A stretch of 5,072 bases of DNA from Akkermansiaceae bacterium. Its GTDB lineage: Bacteria; Verrucomicrobiota; Verrucomicrobiia; Verrucomicrobiales; Akkermansiaceae. The position numbers and the translations under genes were made by a program. Positions 1-5,072 of the stretch are shown piece after piece; position 1 is the stretch's first letter; each line of letters opens with the position of its first letter. The stretch is taken from assembly GCA_903909905.1 (NCBI GenBank), contig CAIVXP010000091.1, positions 1 through 5,072 of the forward strand, written 5' to 3'. The notes beneath the pieces are model-generated. The model was not told the DNA's origin. It saw only the letters and a list, made by a program, of their open reading frames with translations, and did not search any database.

Positions 1-662
1 GATGCGCGTTCGGGTTCGTCATTGCGCGTGCTGAGGGCCTTCATGTTGCCAAAGCCGCAGAGGCCCATCGGCAGGATCGTCGCCTCGGCACCGCCACAGA
101 GGAAGCCGTCGGCATCGCCAAACTTGATGATGCGCCATGCCTCGCCGATGTTGTGGTTCGAGGTCGCACAGGCGGTGACGATCACCATGTTCGGGCCCTT
201 GAGGCCGTACTCCATCGAGATGATGCCGCTGGCGATGTTGGAAATCATCATCGGAATCGTGAACGGCGAAACCCGTTTTGGCCCGCGCGTCATGTAAGTC
301 GTATGCTCGTTTTCAAGCGTCGCCAGACCGCCGATGCCGCTGCCGACCATCACACCGAAACGGCGGGCATCGATCGTCGAAACATCGAGGCCGGAGTCGG
401 CCATCGCCATCTTCGAGGCAGCGACGGCAAATTGCACATAGCGATCCGCGCGACGCGAATCCTTGGGCACATTGAAATAACCATCGGGCTCGAAATTTTT
501 CACCTCGCCCGCTATTTTGCAATCGAAGGGCTCGGGGTCGAGCTGGGTGATTCTTGAAATGCCGCTGCGGCCCGCCTTCATGCCCTCCCAAGTGGAAGTG
601 AGGTCATTGCCAAGTGGGGAGAGGCAGCCAATGCCGGTGATGACGACGCGTCTTTCGTTCAT
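1..662 (-). CDS. fabF: Beta-ketoacyl-ACP synthase II (FabF), N-terminal 220 residues, cut by window edge
   Basis: FabF condenses malonyl-ACP with a growing acyl-ACP in the elongation cycle of cytoplasmic type II fatty acid synthesis. The start is the ATG at 662-660, giving an N-terminus MNERRVVITGIGCLSPLG that matches the family start (RRVVVTGxGxxxPLG). The thiolase-fold N-terminal half is present: the GVMVGSGIGG strand-turn around residues 103-112, the SPFTIPMMISNIASG helix region around 132-146, and the nucleophile motif VTACATSNHNIG with catalytic Cys165 (codon 170-168). The stretch GGAEATILPMGLCGFGNMKALS follows, as usual in FabF. The two catalytic histidines lie in the missing C-terminal half, since full-length FabF is about 410-420 residues. 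The gene lies 61 nt downstream of the small zinc-ribbon gene on the same strand, so co-transcription with the exbBD-like cluster is possible. The upstream region has only a weak GGA three bases before ATG and no clear promoter. The family is secure; KAS II rather than KAS I is inferred from the N-terminal and active-site pattern. Confidence 0.96.
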   Translation of the reverse strand, partial: MNERRVVITGIGCLSPLGNDLTSTWEGMKAGRSGISRITQLDPEPFDCKIAGEVKNFEPDGYFNVPKDSRRADRYVQFAVAASKMAMADSGLDVSTIDARRFGVMVGSGIGGLATLENEHTTYMTRGPKRVSPFTIPMMISNIASGIISMEYGLKGPNMVIVTACATSNHNIGEAWRIIKFGDADGFLCGGAEATILPMGLCGFGNMKALSTRNDEPERA

Positions 663-723
663 AGTTCCGGCGGCGAATCTGCCCGCTTCGACGGGACCGC
701 GCAAGCAATCATCACGCCAGCCG

Positions 724-942
724 TCACTTCCTTTCATTTGCCGCCCCGCAGCGGGGGCACTCGACCACGTCCGAATGCGTGGTTTCGAAAGCATGCAGGC
801 AAAGGCGGCAAATGACCCGTCGCGCGACCGCACGGGTTTCGGCCCGGACTCGGGAAGTACGCGAAATGATAGTCGCCACGAAGACGAGGATCATCGGAAC
901 GCACACCGCCAAGACAGCGAACTCAGTGAGGGTCAGGCGCAT
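724..942 (-). CDS. Small single-pass membrane protein with C-terminal zinc ribbon (72 aa)
   Basis: The function is unknown. The predicted protein begins MRLTLTEF, has one hydrophobic helix at about residues 8-26, then a basic Arg-rich stretch (28-42), and ends in a four-cysteine zinc ribbon: Cys45-x2-Cys48 and Cys62-x2-Cys65 (CRLC and CPRC-GAAN). The positive residues after the helix suggest that the zinc ribbon faces the cytoplasm. I chose the ATG at 942-940 because the frame upstream of it (to 1065) has no hydrophobic or conserved character and lies entirely over the preceding gene. With this start the gene overlaps the TonB-like gene by 20 nt, which implies translational coupling. No Shine-Dalgarno sequence is visible. 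It is the fourth gene of the exbB-exbD-TonB-like unit, and fabF follows 61 nt later. It could be a regulatory or scaffold subunit of the membrane complex, but that is inference from position only. The paired Cys motifs and the membrane helix are seen directly. Confidence 0.75.
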   Translation of the reverse strand: MRLTLTEFAVLAVCVPMILVFVATIISRTSRVRAETRAVARRVICRLCLHAFETTHSDVVECPRCGAANERK

Positions 943-1714
943 GAGGGGCTTCGGTGATGATGCCAAGATCGAGTACGAACCATCGTTCGGCACTTCCGGG
1001 GGCAAGCTGGAACTCCAGTTGCCGCAGCCAGTCGCCCAGCGAAGCGGCGGCAGGGGAGTCATCACCTGTCAGCGCGATGCTGTCGAGCACACGGCCGGAG
1101 GCGTTGGTGTGAACCATGAAACGCCACGAATCCCGCGCGGCCTTGGCATCAGTGACGCCGGAAAATTCAGGCACTTGCCGTGGCATTTCCGAGGCATTGA
1201 TGCCGGAAAGCGGGAAAAGCACAGGATGTGGGCGCGATTTCGGCGCGGCCGGAGTTTCAATTTTGGCTGGGGCGCGTCGCGGAAAAACAAGTTCACCCGT
1301 CGCAGCAAGGCGTGGGTTTTCGATCGGCGGAGATTCTGGCAGTGGGCGCAGCGCAGGCACATAGGGCGGGGGTGACCAGCGAAGTGACCCCATCGCGGCC
1401 TCCTCGAGTTTCGTCACTACCGCATCGCCAGTAAGATCGAAGCGCAGAGGGAAAGCCCCTTCTTCACGCGCCCGTCGTTTCAACTCCATGCCAATGGAAT
1501 CATTGCCTGCGAGCATCAACGATGTTCGATCGCTCTTCAGCGGTGAGGTGGATCCAAAATCAATGCGCAACGAGTGAAGCATGAAGGCAAAGCTCGCGGC
1601 CGTGAACAGGAATACAGCTGCCGTCAGCACCGACGAGTCGCGCTTTCGCGACCATTCAAAGATCAAGCCGCGCTCCTGATGCCGCTTGTCGTTCACCACG
1701 GACGGCGAGATCAT
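923..1714 (-). CDS. TonB-like single-pass membrane protein with proline-rich linker (263 aa)
   Basis: This is probably the envelope-spanning partner of the ExbB/ExbD-like pair encoded just upstream. The architecture reads: a short basic cytoplasmic N-terminus (1-28), one membrane helix (about 29-49, VLTAAVFLFTAASFAFMLHS), a long region containing a proline-rich linker (about 114-166, with SPPPYVP, PLPESPP and PRRAPAK), and a small C-terminal domain (about 195-251). In that domain the pattern FMVHTNASGRVLDSI followed by LGDWLRQLEFQLAPG resembles the beta-hairpin/helix of TonB C-terminal domains. It lacks the TonB YP motif, and the Ser-x3-His pair of the TonB membrane helix is absent, although a His (His47) sits at the end of the helix. 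The ATG at 1714-1712 overlaps the exbD-like stop as ATGA, and no strong ribosome site is visible, so coupling is likely. No family can be assigned from similarity alone. TonB-like is an inference from layout and neighbours, and a generic membrane-anchored protein is the alternative. Confidence 0.72.
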   Translation of the reverse strand: MISPSVVNDKRHQERGLIFEWSRKRDSSVLTAAVFLFTAASFAFMLHSLRIDFGSTSPLKSDRTSLMLAGNDSIGMELKRRAREEGAFPLRFDLTGDAVVTKLEEAAMGSLRWSPPPYVPALRPLPESPPIENPRLAATGELVFPRRAPAKIETPAAPKSRPHPVLFPLSGINASEMPRQVPEFSGVTDAKAARDSWRFMVHTNASGRVLDSIALTGDDSPAAASLGDWLRQLEFQLAPGSAERWFVLDLGIITEAPHAPDPH

Positions 1715-2163
1715 TTGGAAATTTCCGATTGTGGGTTCGCGGTTTTGTCGGTGCCACTCGAGCCGACCAATGCGAGCCGGTAGCCCTTCGCGAGGATCAT
1801 CTCGCTCACTTCGCGTTCGACGCCGACTTGAATGCCCGCGTCACTTTGCAGCAGCACGATCGTGCGTGATGAGGCACCTTGTTCGCGCAGGCTTTCAAGG
1901 CGCGATTCCAGCGTCGCCATGTCGACCAACTCGCGGCCAAGGTAAATGCGCGCGCCGCTTTCCGCCGTCACCAGCGTGACCACCAACGTCTCTTCAAAGC
2001 GCTCGAGCTGAAACCGCGAAGGTGGCGGATCCACCGTCACGCCCGCTTGGCCCGTGAGTGAGGCGCCCGCGAAATGAAACATCCAGAGCAGCGCAAAAAG
2101 ATTCACCACCGGCAACGCGTGCAGCAAGGCCGGTCGCTCAGGCAGCGACATTTCAAGTTTCAA
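1711..2163 (-). CDS. exbD: ExbD/TolR-family membrane protein, divergent (150 aa)
   Basis: ExbD/TolR proteins pair with ExbB/TolQ in the inner membrane and use proton flow to drive a periplasm-spanning partner. The protein has the family layout: a short cytoplasmic N-terminus, one membrane helix (about 15-35, HALPVVNLFALLWMFHFAG) and a periplasmic domain. The domain has the usual strand-helix order: TLVTAESGARIYLGRELVD (about 63-81), then the helix MATLESRLESLREQ, then RTIVLLQSDAGIQVG, and finally the helix-strand VSEMILAKGYRLALVG. The conserved membrane Asp (Asp25 in E. coli ExbD) aligns with Asn21 here (LPVVN against TPFID). The start is set as TTG (2163-2161) because an AGGAGG lies 9 nt upstream. 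An in-frame ATG at 2151-2149 (Met5) would be 21 nt from that site. The TTG overlaps the exbB-like stop as TTGA, and the gene's own stop overlaps the next start as ATGA. Family assignment is good; whether it works as a proton-driven stator is doubtful. Confidence 0.85.
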   Translation of the reverse strand: MKLEMSLPERPALLHALPVVNLFALLWMFHFAGASLTGQAGVTVDPPPSRFQLERFEETLVVTLVTAESGARIYLGRELVDMATLESRLESLREQGASSRTIVLLQSDAGIQVGVEREVSEMILAKGYRLALVGSSGTDKTANPQSEISK

Positions 2164-2870
2164 TGGCTTGCTCCTCCTGGCGGTTTTGGCGACTGCCGTC
2201 CCGCGCTGACCTCACCGCGGAATGCTGCGAATTCATGCTCCTCGCGCGCGTCGCAAATCATGTGCACCATTTCGATGCCCGCACGTTCAATGCTGTGCAC
2301 GAGGCGTTTCGCACGACCGAGGAAATAAAGGTAAAACACATACATCGGCACGGCGACAACGAGGCCTAGCACCGAGGTGATCAGCGCGATCATGATGCCG
2401 GTATTCAGCTGCGCCGGGCCGCTGGCCGCGCCTTGTGCGCCGACTTGTTGGAAGGCCTCGAACATGCCGAGGAAGGTTCCAAGAATTCCAATCAGTGGTG
2501 AGAGCAGTGCAACGCCAAGAATGACCCTAATGTTTTTTTCGATGCGCGGCACTTCGAGTTGGCCAGCCTCGTGGGTCACATCGCGCAGATCGGCACGCGA
2601 GAGGTAATAGCGAAGCAATGAGGCATGGGCGACGCGGGCGACCGGACCCGGCGCGCGGGCCGCTTCGTGCAAGGCCTCGGCGAAGGCACGACGGCGCACA
2701 TGTTGCGCGAGGCCAACAAGCAGGTCGCTCACGTTGATCCGCGCACGGTAAAAGAAGAAGGCCCGCTCGATGACGCAAACCGATCCGACAAAGGCCATTG
2801 CCAGCAGCACCCACACGAGTGGGCCGCCGCGCTCGATCAATCCCGCAGGTTCCAGCATTGCCACGATCAT
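2160..2870 (-). CDS. exbB: ExbB/TolQ/MotA-family proton channel protein, divergent (about 236 aa)
   Basis: ExbB/TolQ proteins form a pentameric inner-membrane ring around ExbD/TolR helices. Three membrane segments are visible: TM1 with the family lead-in LIERGGPLVWVLL and IERAFFFYRARI, TM2 LSPLIGILGTFLGMFEAF, and TM3 GIMIALITSVLGLVVAVP. A cytoplasmic loop rich in Arg and Ala lies between TM1 and TM2. The TM2 Thr (GTFLG) that matches E. coli Thr148 is kept. In TM3 the position of E. coli Glu176 (GIAEAL) is Ile (GIMIAL), and that of Thr181 is Ser. The start is uncertain. I prefer the ATG at 2870-2868 (MIVAMLEPAGLIERGG). The frame is open further up to a TTG at 2915 (251 aa) and a GTG at 2912, and a second ATG lies at 2858. 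The TTG falls in the T run of a possible terminator, which argues against it. The gene heads the overlapping unit and follows the SMP-30 gene. Family assignment is strong. Confidence 0.88.
   Translation of the reverse strand: MIVAMLEPAGLIERGGPLVWVLLAMAFVGSVCVIERAFFFYRARINVSDLLVGLAQHVRRRAFAEALHEAARAPGPVARVAHASLLRYYLSRADLRDVTHEAGQLEVPRIEKNIRVILGVALLSPLIGILGTFLGMFEAFQQVGAQGAASGPAQLNTGIMIALITSVLGLVVAVPMYVFYLYFLGRAKRLVHSIERAGIEMVHMICDAREEHEFAAFRGEVSAGRQSPKPPGGASH
2173..2178 (-). promoter_or_regulatory. Strong Shine-Dalgarno (AGGAGG) deciding a TTG start for the exbD-like gene
   Basis: On the minus strand AGGAGG lies inside the last codons of the exbB-like gene, 9 nt before TTG (2163-2161) and 21 nt before the first in-frame ATG (2151). 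The spacing fits only the TTG. It is the only textbook ribosome site I see in the window. Confidence 0.75.
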
Positions 2871-2913
2871 CGGCCCCAAGCCTAAAGCACGGCCCAAGCG
2901 GCTGGCCAGCACC

Positions 2914-2939
2914 AAAAGCCGCGTGCCCCACGCAGTGGC
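2914..2939 (-). terminator. Possible weak intrinsic terminator after the SMP-30-like gene
   Basis: Just after the TGA (2944-2942), the minus strand can fold GCC and GCGTG with CACGC and GGC around a GGG loop, with a three-base bulge (ACT), followed directly by TTTT (2917-2914). The stem is short and GC-rich, and the T run is only four long. It may attenuate read-through into the exbB unit, or may be chance in GC-rich DNA. Confidence 0.3.
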
Positions 2940-2941
2940 GC

Positions 2942-3793
2942 TCAGCCCTTGAACGCAAAGGCCGGCACGCCCTTCACCCCGAGCCCGCGGATCACAAACA
3001 AGCGGCCGGCATGTTCTTCCTTGGCAGTCTTGTGGACACCCGTGGTGACAAAAAGATCCGCAAGATCATCGCCGCCAAACGCGCAGGCGGTGGTCTCAAG
3101 ACAGGGCAACGCGATGCGATGAATTTCCTGACCCTTTGCCGGATCAAAACACGAAACGCATCCGCCATGGCAAAACGCGATCCACAAATTTCCATCCGCA
3201 TCGATCGTCATGCCATCGGGCGAAGCGTCGATGTGCGCGGTGGAAATGACCGAGCGCGGATTTTTCAAATTTCCGTCTTCGTAATTGAATGCCAGCACCT
3301 CCTTGCGCGGCGTATCGATGTAATAGGCCAATTTCCCATCGAGCGACCACGCGATGCCGTTGGAGTTGGTCACCGGCGCAAAGGCTTCGTGGACGCTGAG
3401 ATCGGGATCGAGCCGGTAGAGCTTTGCGTCGCCGGTGACTTTCGCGAGGCTGATCGATCCCGCGAAGAACCTGCCGTCGGGCGAGCACTTGCCGTCGTTG
3501 AAACGGTTGTCGGGCTTGTCCACCTCCGGGTCGGCGATCGGCGTGAGCGCGCCCGTTTCCTCATCGAGAAATGAAAACCCATGATCGCCGGCAATCACCA
3601 ATCCGCCACCGGCACGCGGGACCACCGTGCCGACGCGTTCACCGACCGGCCATGATTTTTCGCTGCCATCCTCCGGGTTGTAGCGGTGTACCATGCGACC
3701 CTCGATGTCGACATAGTACAAATGTGTTCCGAACCAGATCGGGCCTTCGCCCCACTGGCTATGAATGTGCCCCACAGGTTCTATGCGAATCAT
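2942..3793 (-). CDS. SMP-30/gluconolactonase/LRE family sugar-lactone hydrolase (283 aa)
   Basis: Enzymes of this family are soluble six-bladed beta-propellers that hydrolyse sugar lactones such as gluconolactone with one divalent metal ion. All expected metal and substrate positions are visible. The first metal ligand is Glu16 in GEGPIW. RFNDGKCSPDGRFFAGS holds Arg97, Asn99 and Asp100. Asn145 lies in TNSNGIAWSLDG, and Asp193 in DASPDGMTIDADGNLWIA. These correspond to Glu18, Arg101/Asn103, Asn154 and Asp204 of the human protein. The length is normal and the gene looks intact. No signal peptide is seen, so it is probably cytoplasmic. I chose the ATG at 3793-3791 because it places the N-terminus (MIRIEPVGHIHSQWGEGP) as in other family members. 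The frame stays open to a TTG at 3838, but that extension has no family likeness. It is divergent from comF across about 98 bp and lies upstream of the exbB-like gene on the same strand. The exact substrate cannot be read from the sequence. Confidence 0.93.
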   Translation of the reverse strand: MIRIEPVGHIHSQWGEGPIWFGTHLYYVDIEGRMVHRYNPEDGSEKSWPVGERVGTVVPRAGGGLVIAGDHGFSFLDEETGALTPIADPEVDKPDNRFNDGKCSPDGRFFAGSISLAKVTGDAKLYRLDPDLSVHEAFAPVTNSNGIAWSLDGKLAYYIDTPRKEVLAFNYEDGNLKNPRSVISTAHIDASPDGMTIDADGNLWIAFCHGGCVSCFDPAKGQEIHRIALPCLETTACAFGGDDLADLFVTTGVHKTAKEEHAGRLFVIRGLGVKGVPAFAFKG

Positions 3794-3891
3794 GCGTTGA
3801 GGATAAGCAACAGAGCCCTCTTCAACAACGGAAAACAAATGGGTCTTGCGCCTGCTTGCAATGCGCTCATTTCAGTCCCATCTTGGTCTAC
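3794..3891. other. Divergent intergenic region between the SMP-30-like gene and comF
   Basis: This 98-bp stretch must carry the signals for one or both divergent genes, unless they are read from further away. Neither direction shows a convincing -35/-10 pair, a Shine-Dalgarno site near the chosen starts, or an inverted repeat that would mark an operator. Both reading frames stay partly open across it, so its true length depends on the start choices. Confidence 0.5.
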
Positions 3892-4671
3892 ATGCAGGTG
3901 TACTTTAACGCCCTCGCCAATTGTCTCGGCCATGCGGGCCGCCGGATCGGCGCGTGCGTGATCGATCTGCTTTATCCGCCCGATTGCGCGCTGTGTGGCG
4001 TGCGGTTGCACGGCCATCATTCGCTGTGCGAGGCCTGCGCCGGCGATCTCCCGCGCATCGTTGAACCATTTTGCCAAACCTGCGGCATGACCTATCAAGG
4101 GATCATCGATCATGCCTTTGAGTGCCCGAACTGCAGTGGGCTTTCCTTCGCTTTCGAATTTGCTCGGCCGGCGATGCACAAGGACACGGGCACGCTCGAT
4201 CTCATCCATCAACTCAAATACCAACGCTCGCTGCACTTGGCGCACGAGCTGGGCAAGCTTGCGGCGGAGTCATTTCAAAATGACCCGCGACTCGCAATCG
4301 CCCTAGCGGAAAAGTGGCCCTTGATCCCCGTGCCGCTGCATCGAAGCAGGCTCATTCATCGCCACTTCAATCAAGCTGAGGAAATCGCTCTCGGCATCAG
4401 CCACCAGACCGGCCTGCCCGTCATTCCCGCCTTGCGACGCACGCGCGACACAGGCACGCAGACGCGCTTGAGCCGCAAGCAACGCATGAAAAACCTGCAA
4501 GGCTCATTCGAAATTTCCAAAGCCGGAGAAAATCTGATCGGCAAAAACCCGCATGGCGTGGTGCTCATCGATGATGTGCTAACCACCGGCTCGACCGTCA
4601 ACGAATGTGCCAAAACCCTGAGCCGCGAGGGCATTCGCAAGGTGGTGGTGGTCACCGTGATGCGGGGTTAA
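3892..4671 (+). CDS. comF: ComF family protein (double zinc finger plus phosphoribosyltransferase domain, 259 aa)
   Basis: ComF/ComFC proteins are cytoplasmic and are needed for uptake of single-stranded DNA in naturally competent bacteria; they combine a zinc finger with a PRTase fold. The N-terminal part begins with the typical LLYPPDCALCG and contains two four-cysteine sites, Cys32/Cys35/Cys46/Cys49 and Cys61/Cys64/Cys78/Cys81. The linker has the family's LIHQLKYQRS motif, followed by WPLIPVPLHRSRLIHRHFNQAEEIA and the TGTQTRLSRKQRMKNLQGSF stretch common to ComF. The C-terminal PRPP loop is VVLIDDVLTTGSTVNE with Asp227/Asp228. The ATG at 3892 gives a normal length. The frame is open back to 3571, but that part runs antisense over the SMP-30 gene and has no family likeness. 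No clear ribosome site precedes the ATG. The stop overlaps the convergent CPBP gene stop. The presence of comF does not by itself show competence, as the gene is widespread. Confidence 0.95.
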   Translation: MQVYFNALANCLGHAGRRIGACVIDLLYPPDCALCGVRLHGHHSLCEACAGDLPRIVEPFCQTCGMTYQGIIDHAFECPNCSGLSFAFEFARPAMHKDTGTLDLIHQLKYQRSLHLAHELGKLAAESFQNDPRLAIALAEKWPLIPVPLHRSRLIHRHFNQAEEIALGISHQTGLPVIPALRRTRDTGTQTRLSRKQRMKNLQGSFEISKAGENLIGKNPHGVVLIDDVLTTGSTVNECAKTLSREGIRKVVVVTVMRG

Positions 4672-5072
4672 TCGCGCTCGGCGCTTGCGTCAGGCCGTTT
4701 GATCGCAAAGTGGCAAAACACGACCGTCACGGCGAGCGCGCCGAGCGGCAGAAGTCCCGTGCGAAGATCACCCATGCCGAGCCATAGCTCGCTGGGTTTT
4801 TTCGCAGCGACGAAATGATGCGTCATGGTGAAAAACTTGAGCGCGATGATCCATCCAATGTGAAGCCCGATCGGCAGCCACAGGGCGCCGCTGCGCAAGC
4901 GAGCCCATGCGAGCGCAAGGCCCACCGCCAGCATTGGGATGAATTCGGTGAGGATGAAAATCCCGCAGGTGAAATGGGCAAGGATGCCGCCAAGCAATGA
5001 GAAGCCCGCAAGCCAGTGCGTGGGATCAAGCACACGCCACCCCAGCGGCGGTTCGACAAAATGCAGCACCGC
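4668..5072 (-). CDS. CPBP-family (Abi/CAAX-protease-like) membrane protein, C-terminal part, cut by window edge
   Basis: The visible 134 residues are the C-terminal part of a polytopic membrane protein. The stretch EFIPMLAVGLALAWARLRSG followed by ALWLPIGLHIGW is the well-known end of the CPBP intramembrane protease domain (usually GLLLG..Y.RTGSLWLPIGLHAAWN). Upstream, FSLLGGILAHF matches the second motif region. The His of motif 2 (LAHF) and the His of motif 3 (GLHIGW) are present, but motif 2 has Gly where Phe is usual (FxxxH) and motif 3 has Ile where Asn is usual. The EExxxR motif would lie just beyond the right edge. The frame is open to position 5072, and the GTG at 5069 is an internal codon rather than the start. 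The protein ends in a short basic and acidic tail (KRPDASAERD). Its stop overlaps that of comF. The family is well supported; protease activity is uncertain. Confidence 0.85.
   Translation of the reverse strand, partial: AVLHFVEPPLGWRVLDPTHWLAGFSLLGGILAHFTCGIFILTEFIPMLAVGLALAWARLRSGALWLPIGLHIGWIIALKFFTMTHHFVAAKKPSELWLGMGDLRTGLLPLGALAVTVVFCHFAIKRPDASAERD

Noticed and set aside
663..723. Possible hairpin (CCCG/CGGG) in the 61-nt gap before fabF
   Set aside because: The stem is only four base pairs with no T run and no promoter-like sequence, so it supports neither a terminator nor an operator.
779..1375. Plus-strand open frame (198 codons)
   Set aside because: It lies antisense to the TonB-like and zinc-ribbon genes, and its composition is Arg/Gly-rich with no domain-like pattern. 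The minus-strand reading has helices, overlaps with operon partners and a zinc ribbon.
2901..2910. Perfect 10-bp palindrome GCTGGCCAGC upstream of the exbB-like ATG
   Set aside because: It is a single short GC-rich palindrome with no second copy and no nearby promoter elements, so it cannot be told from chance.
2798..3574. Long plus-strand open frame (258 codons)
   Set aside because: It lies antisense to the SMP-30 and exbB-like genes, which have clear family motifs; long antisense frames are expected in GC-rich DNA.
3794..3838. TTG-started 15-residue extension of the SMP-30-like protein
   Set aside because: It adds residues with no family counterpart, while the ATG at 3793 aligns with known N-termini and places the first metal ligand at residue 16.
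3571..3891. In-frame upstream extension of comF by 107 codons
   Set aside because: It runs antisense through the SMP-30 coding sequence for most of its length and has no ComF likeness; the ATG at 3892 gives the normal family length and N-terminus.

Overview
The window is a GC-rich (roughly 60% by eye), densely packed bacterial chromosome segment with no mobile element, RNA gene, CRISPR array or long non-coding stretch. Gene content and style suggest a Gram-negative heterotroph: an ExbB/ExbD inner-membrane motor, FabF, a sugar-lactone hydrolase, ComF and a CPBP-family membrane protein, with mostly weak Shine-Dalgarno sites. The arrangement and protein flavour are compatible with Verrucomicrobiota, but this is an impression that the sequence alone does not prove.

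Layout. Six genes run leftwards on the minus strand in the order SMP-30/gluconolactonase-like (2942-3793), exbB-like (2160-2870, possibly from 2915), exbD-like (1711-2163), a single-pass proline-rich TonB-like protein (923-1714), a 72-residue membrane zinc-ribbon protein (724-942), and the first half of fabF (1-662, cut by the window edge). The four genes from exbB to the zinc-ribbon protein overlap each other by 4, 4 and 20 nt and almost certainly form one translationally coupled unit. fabF follows 61 nt later and may be its last or a separate gene. A small hairpin with a short T run after the SMP-30 stop may partly separate that gene from the exbB unit. Divergent from the SMP-30 gene, comF runs rightwards (3892-4671). 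Its stop codon overlaps tail-to-tail with that of a CPBP-family membrane protein (4668-5072, minus strand, cut by the right edge).

Working together. ExbB and ExbD normally form a proton-driven stator that powers a third envelope-spanning protein such as TonB. Here the third gene has the TonB architecture (one N-terminal membrane helix, a proline-rich linker, a small C-terminal domain) but lacks TonB's signature residues. The ExbD-like protein has Asn where the family's essential membrane Asp sits, and the ExbB-like protein has Ile where ExbB usually has Glu (or another polar residue). This set therefore looks like a diverged, non-canonical relative of the TonB-ExbB-ExbD machine, with a membrane zinc-ribbon protein as a possible fourth component. 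It is the most interesting part of the window. The other genes look ordinary.
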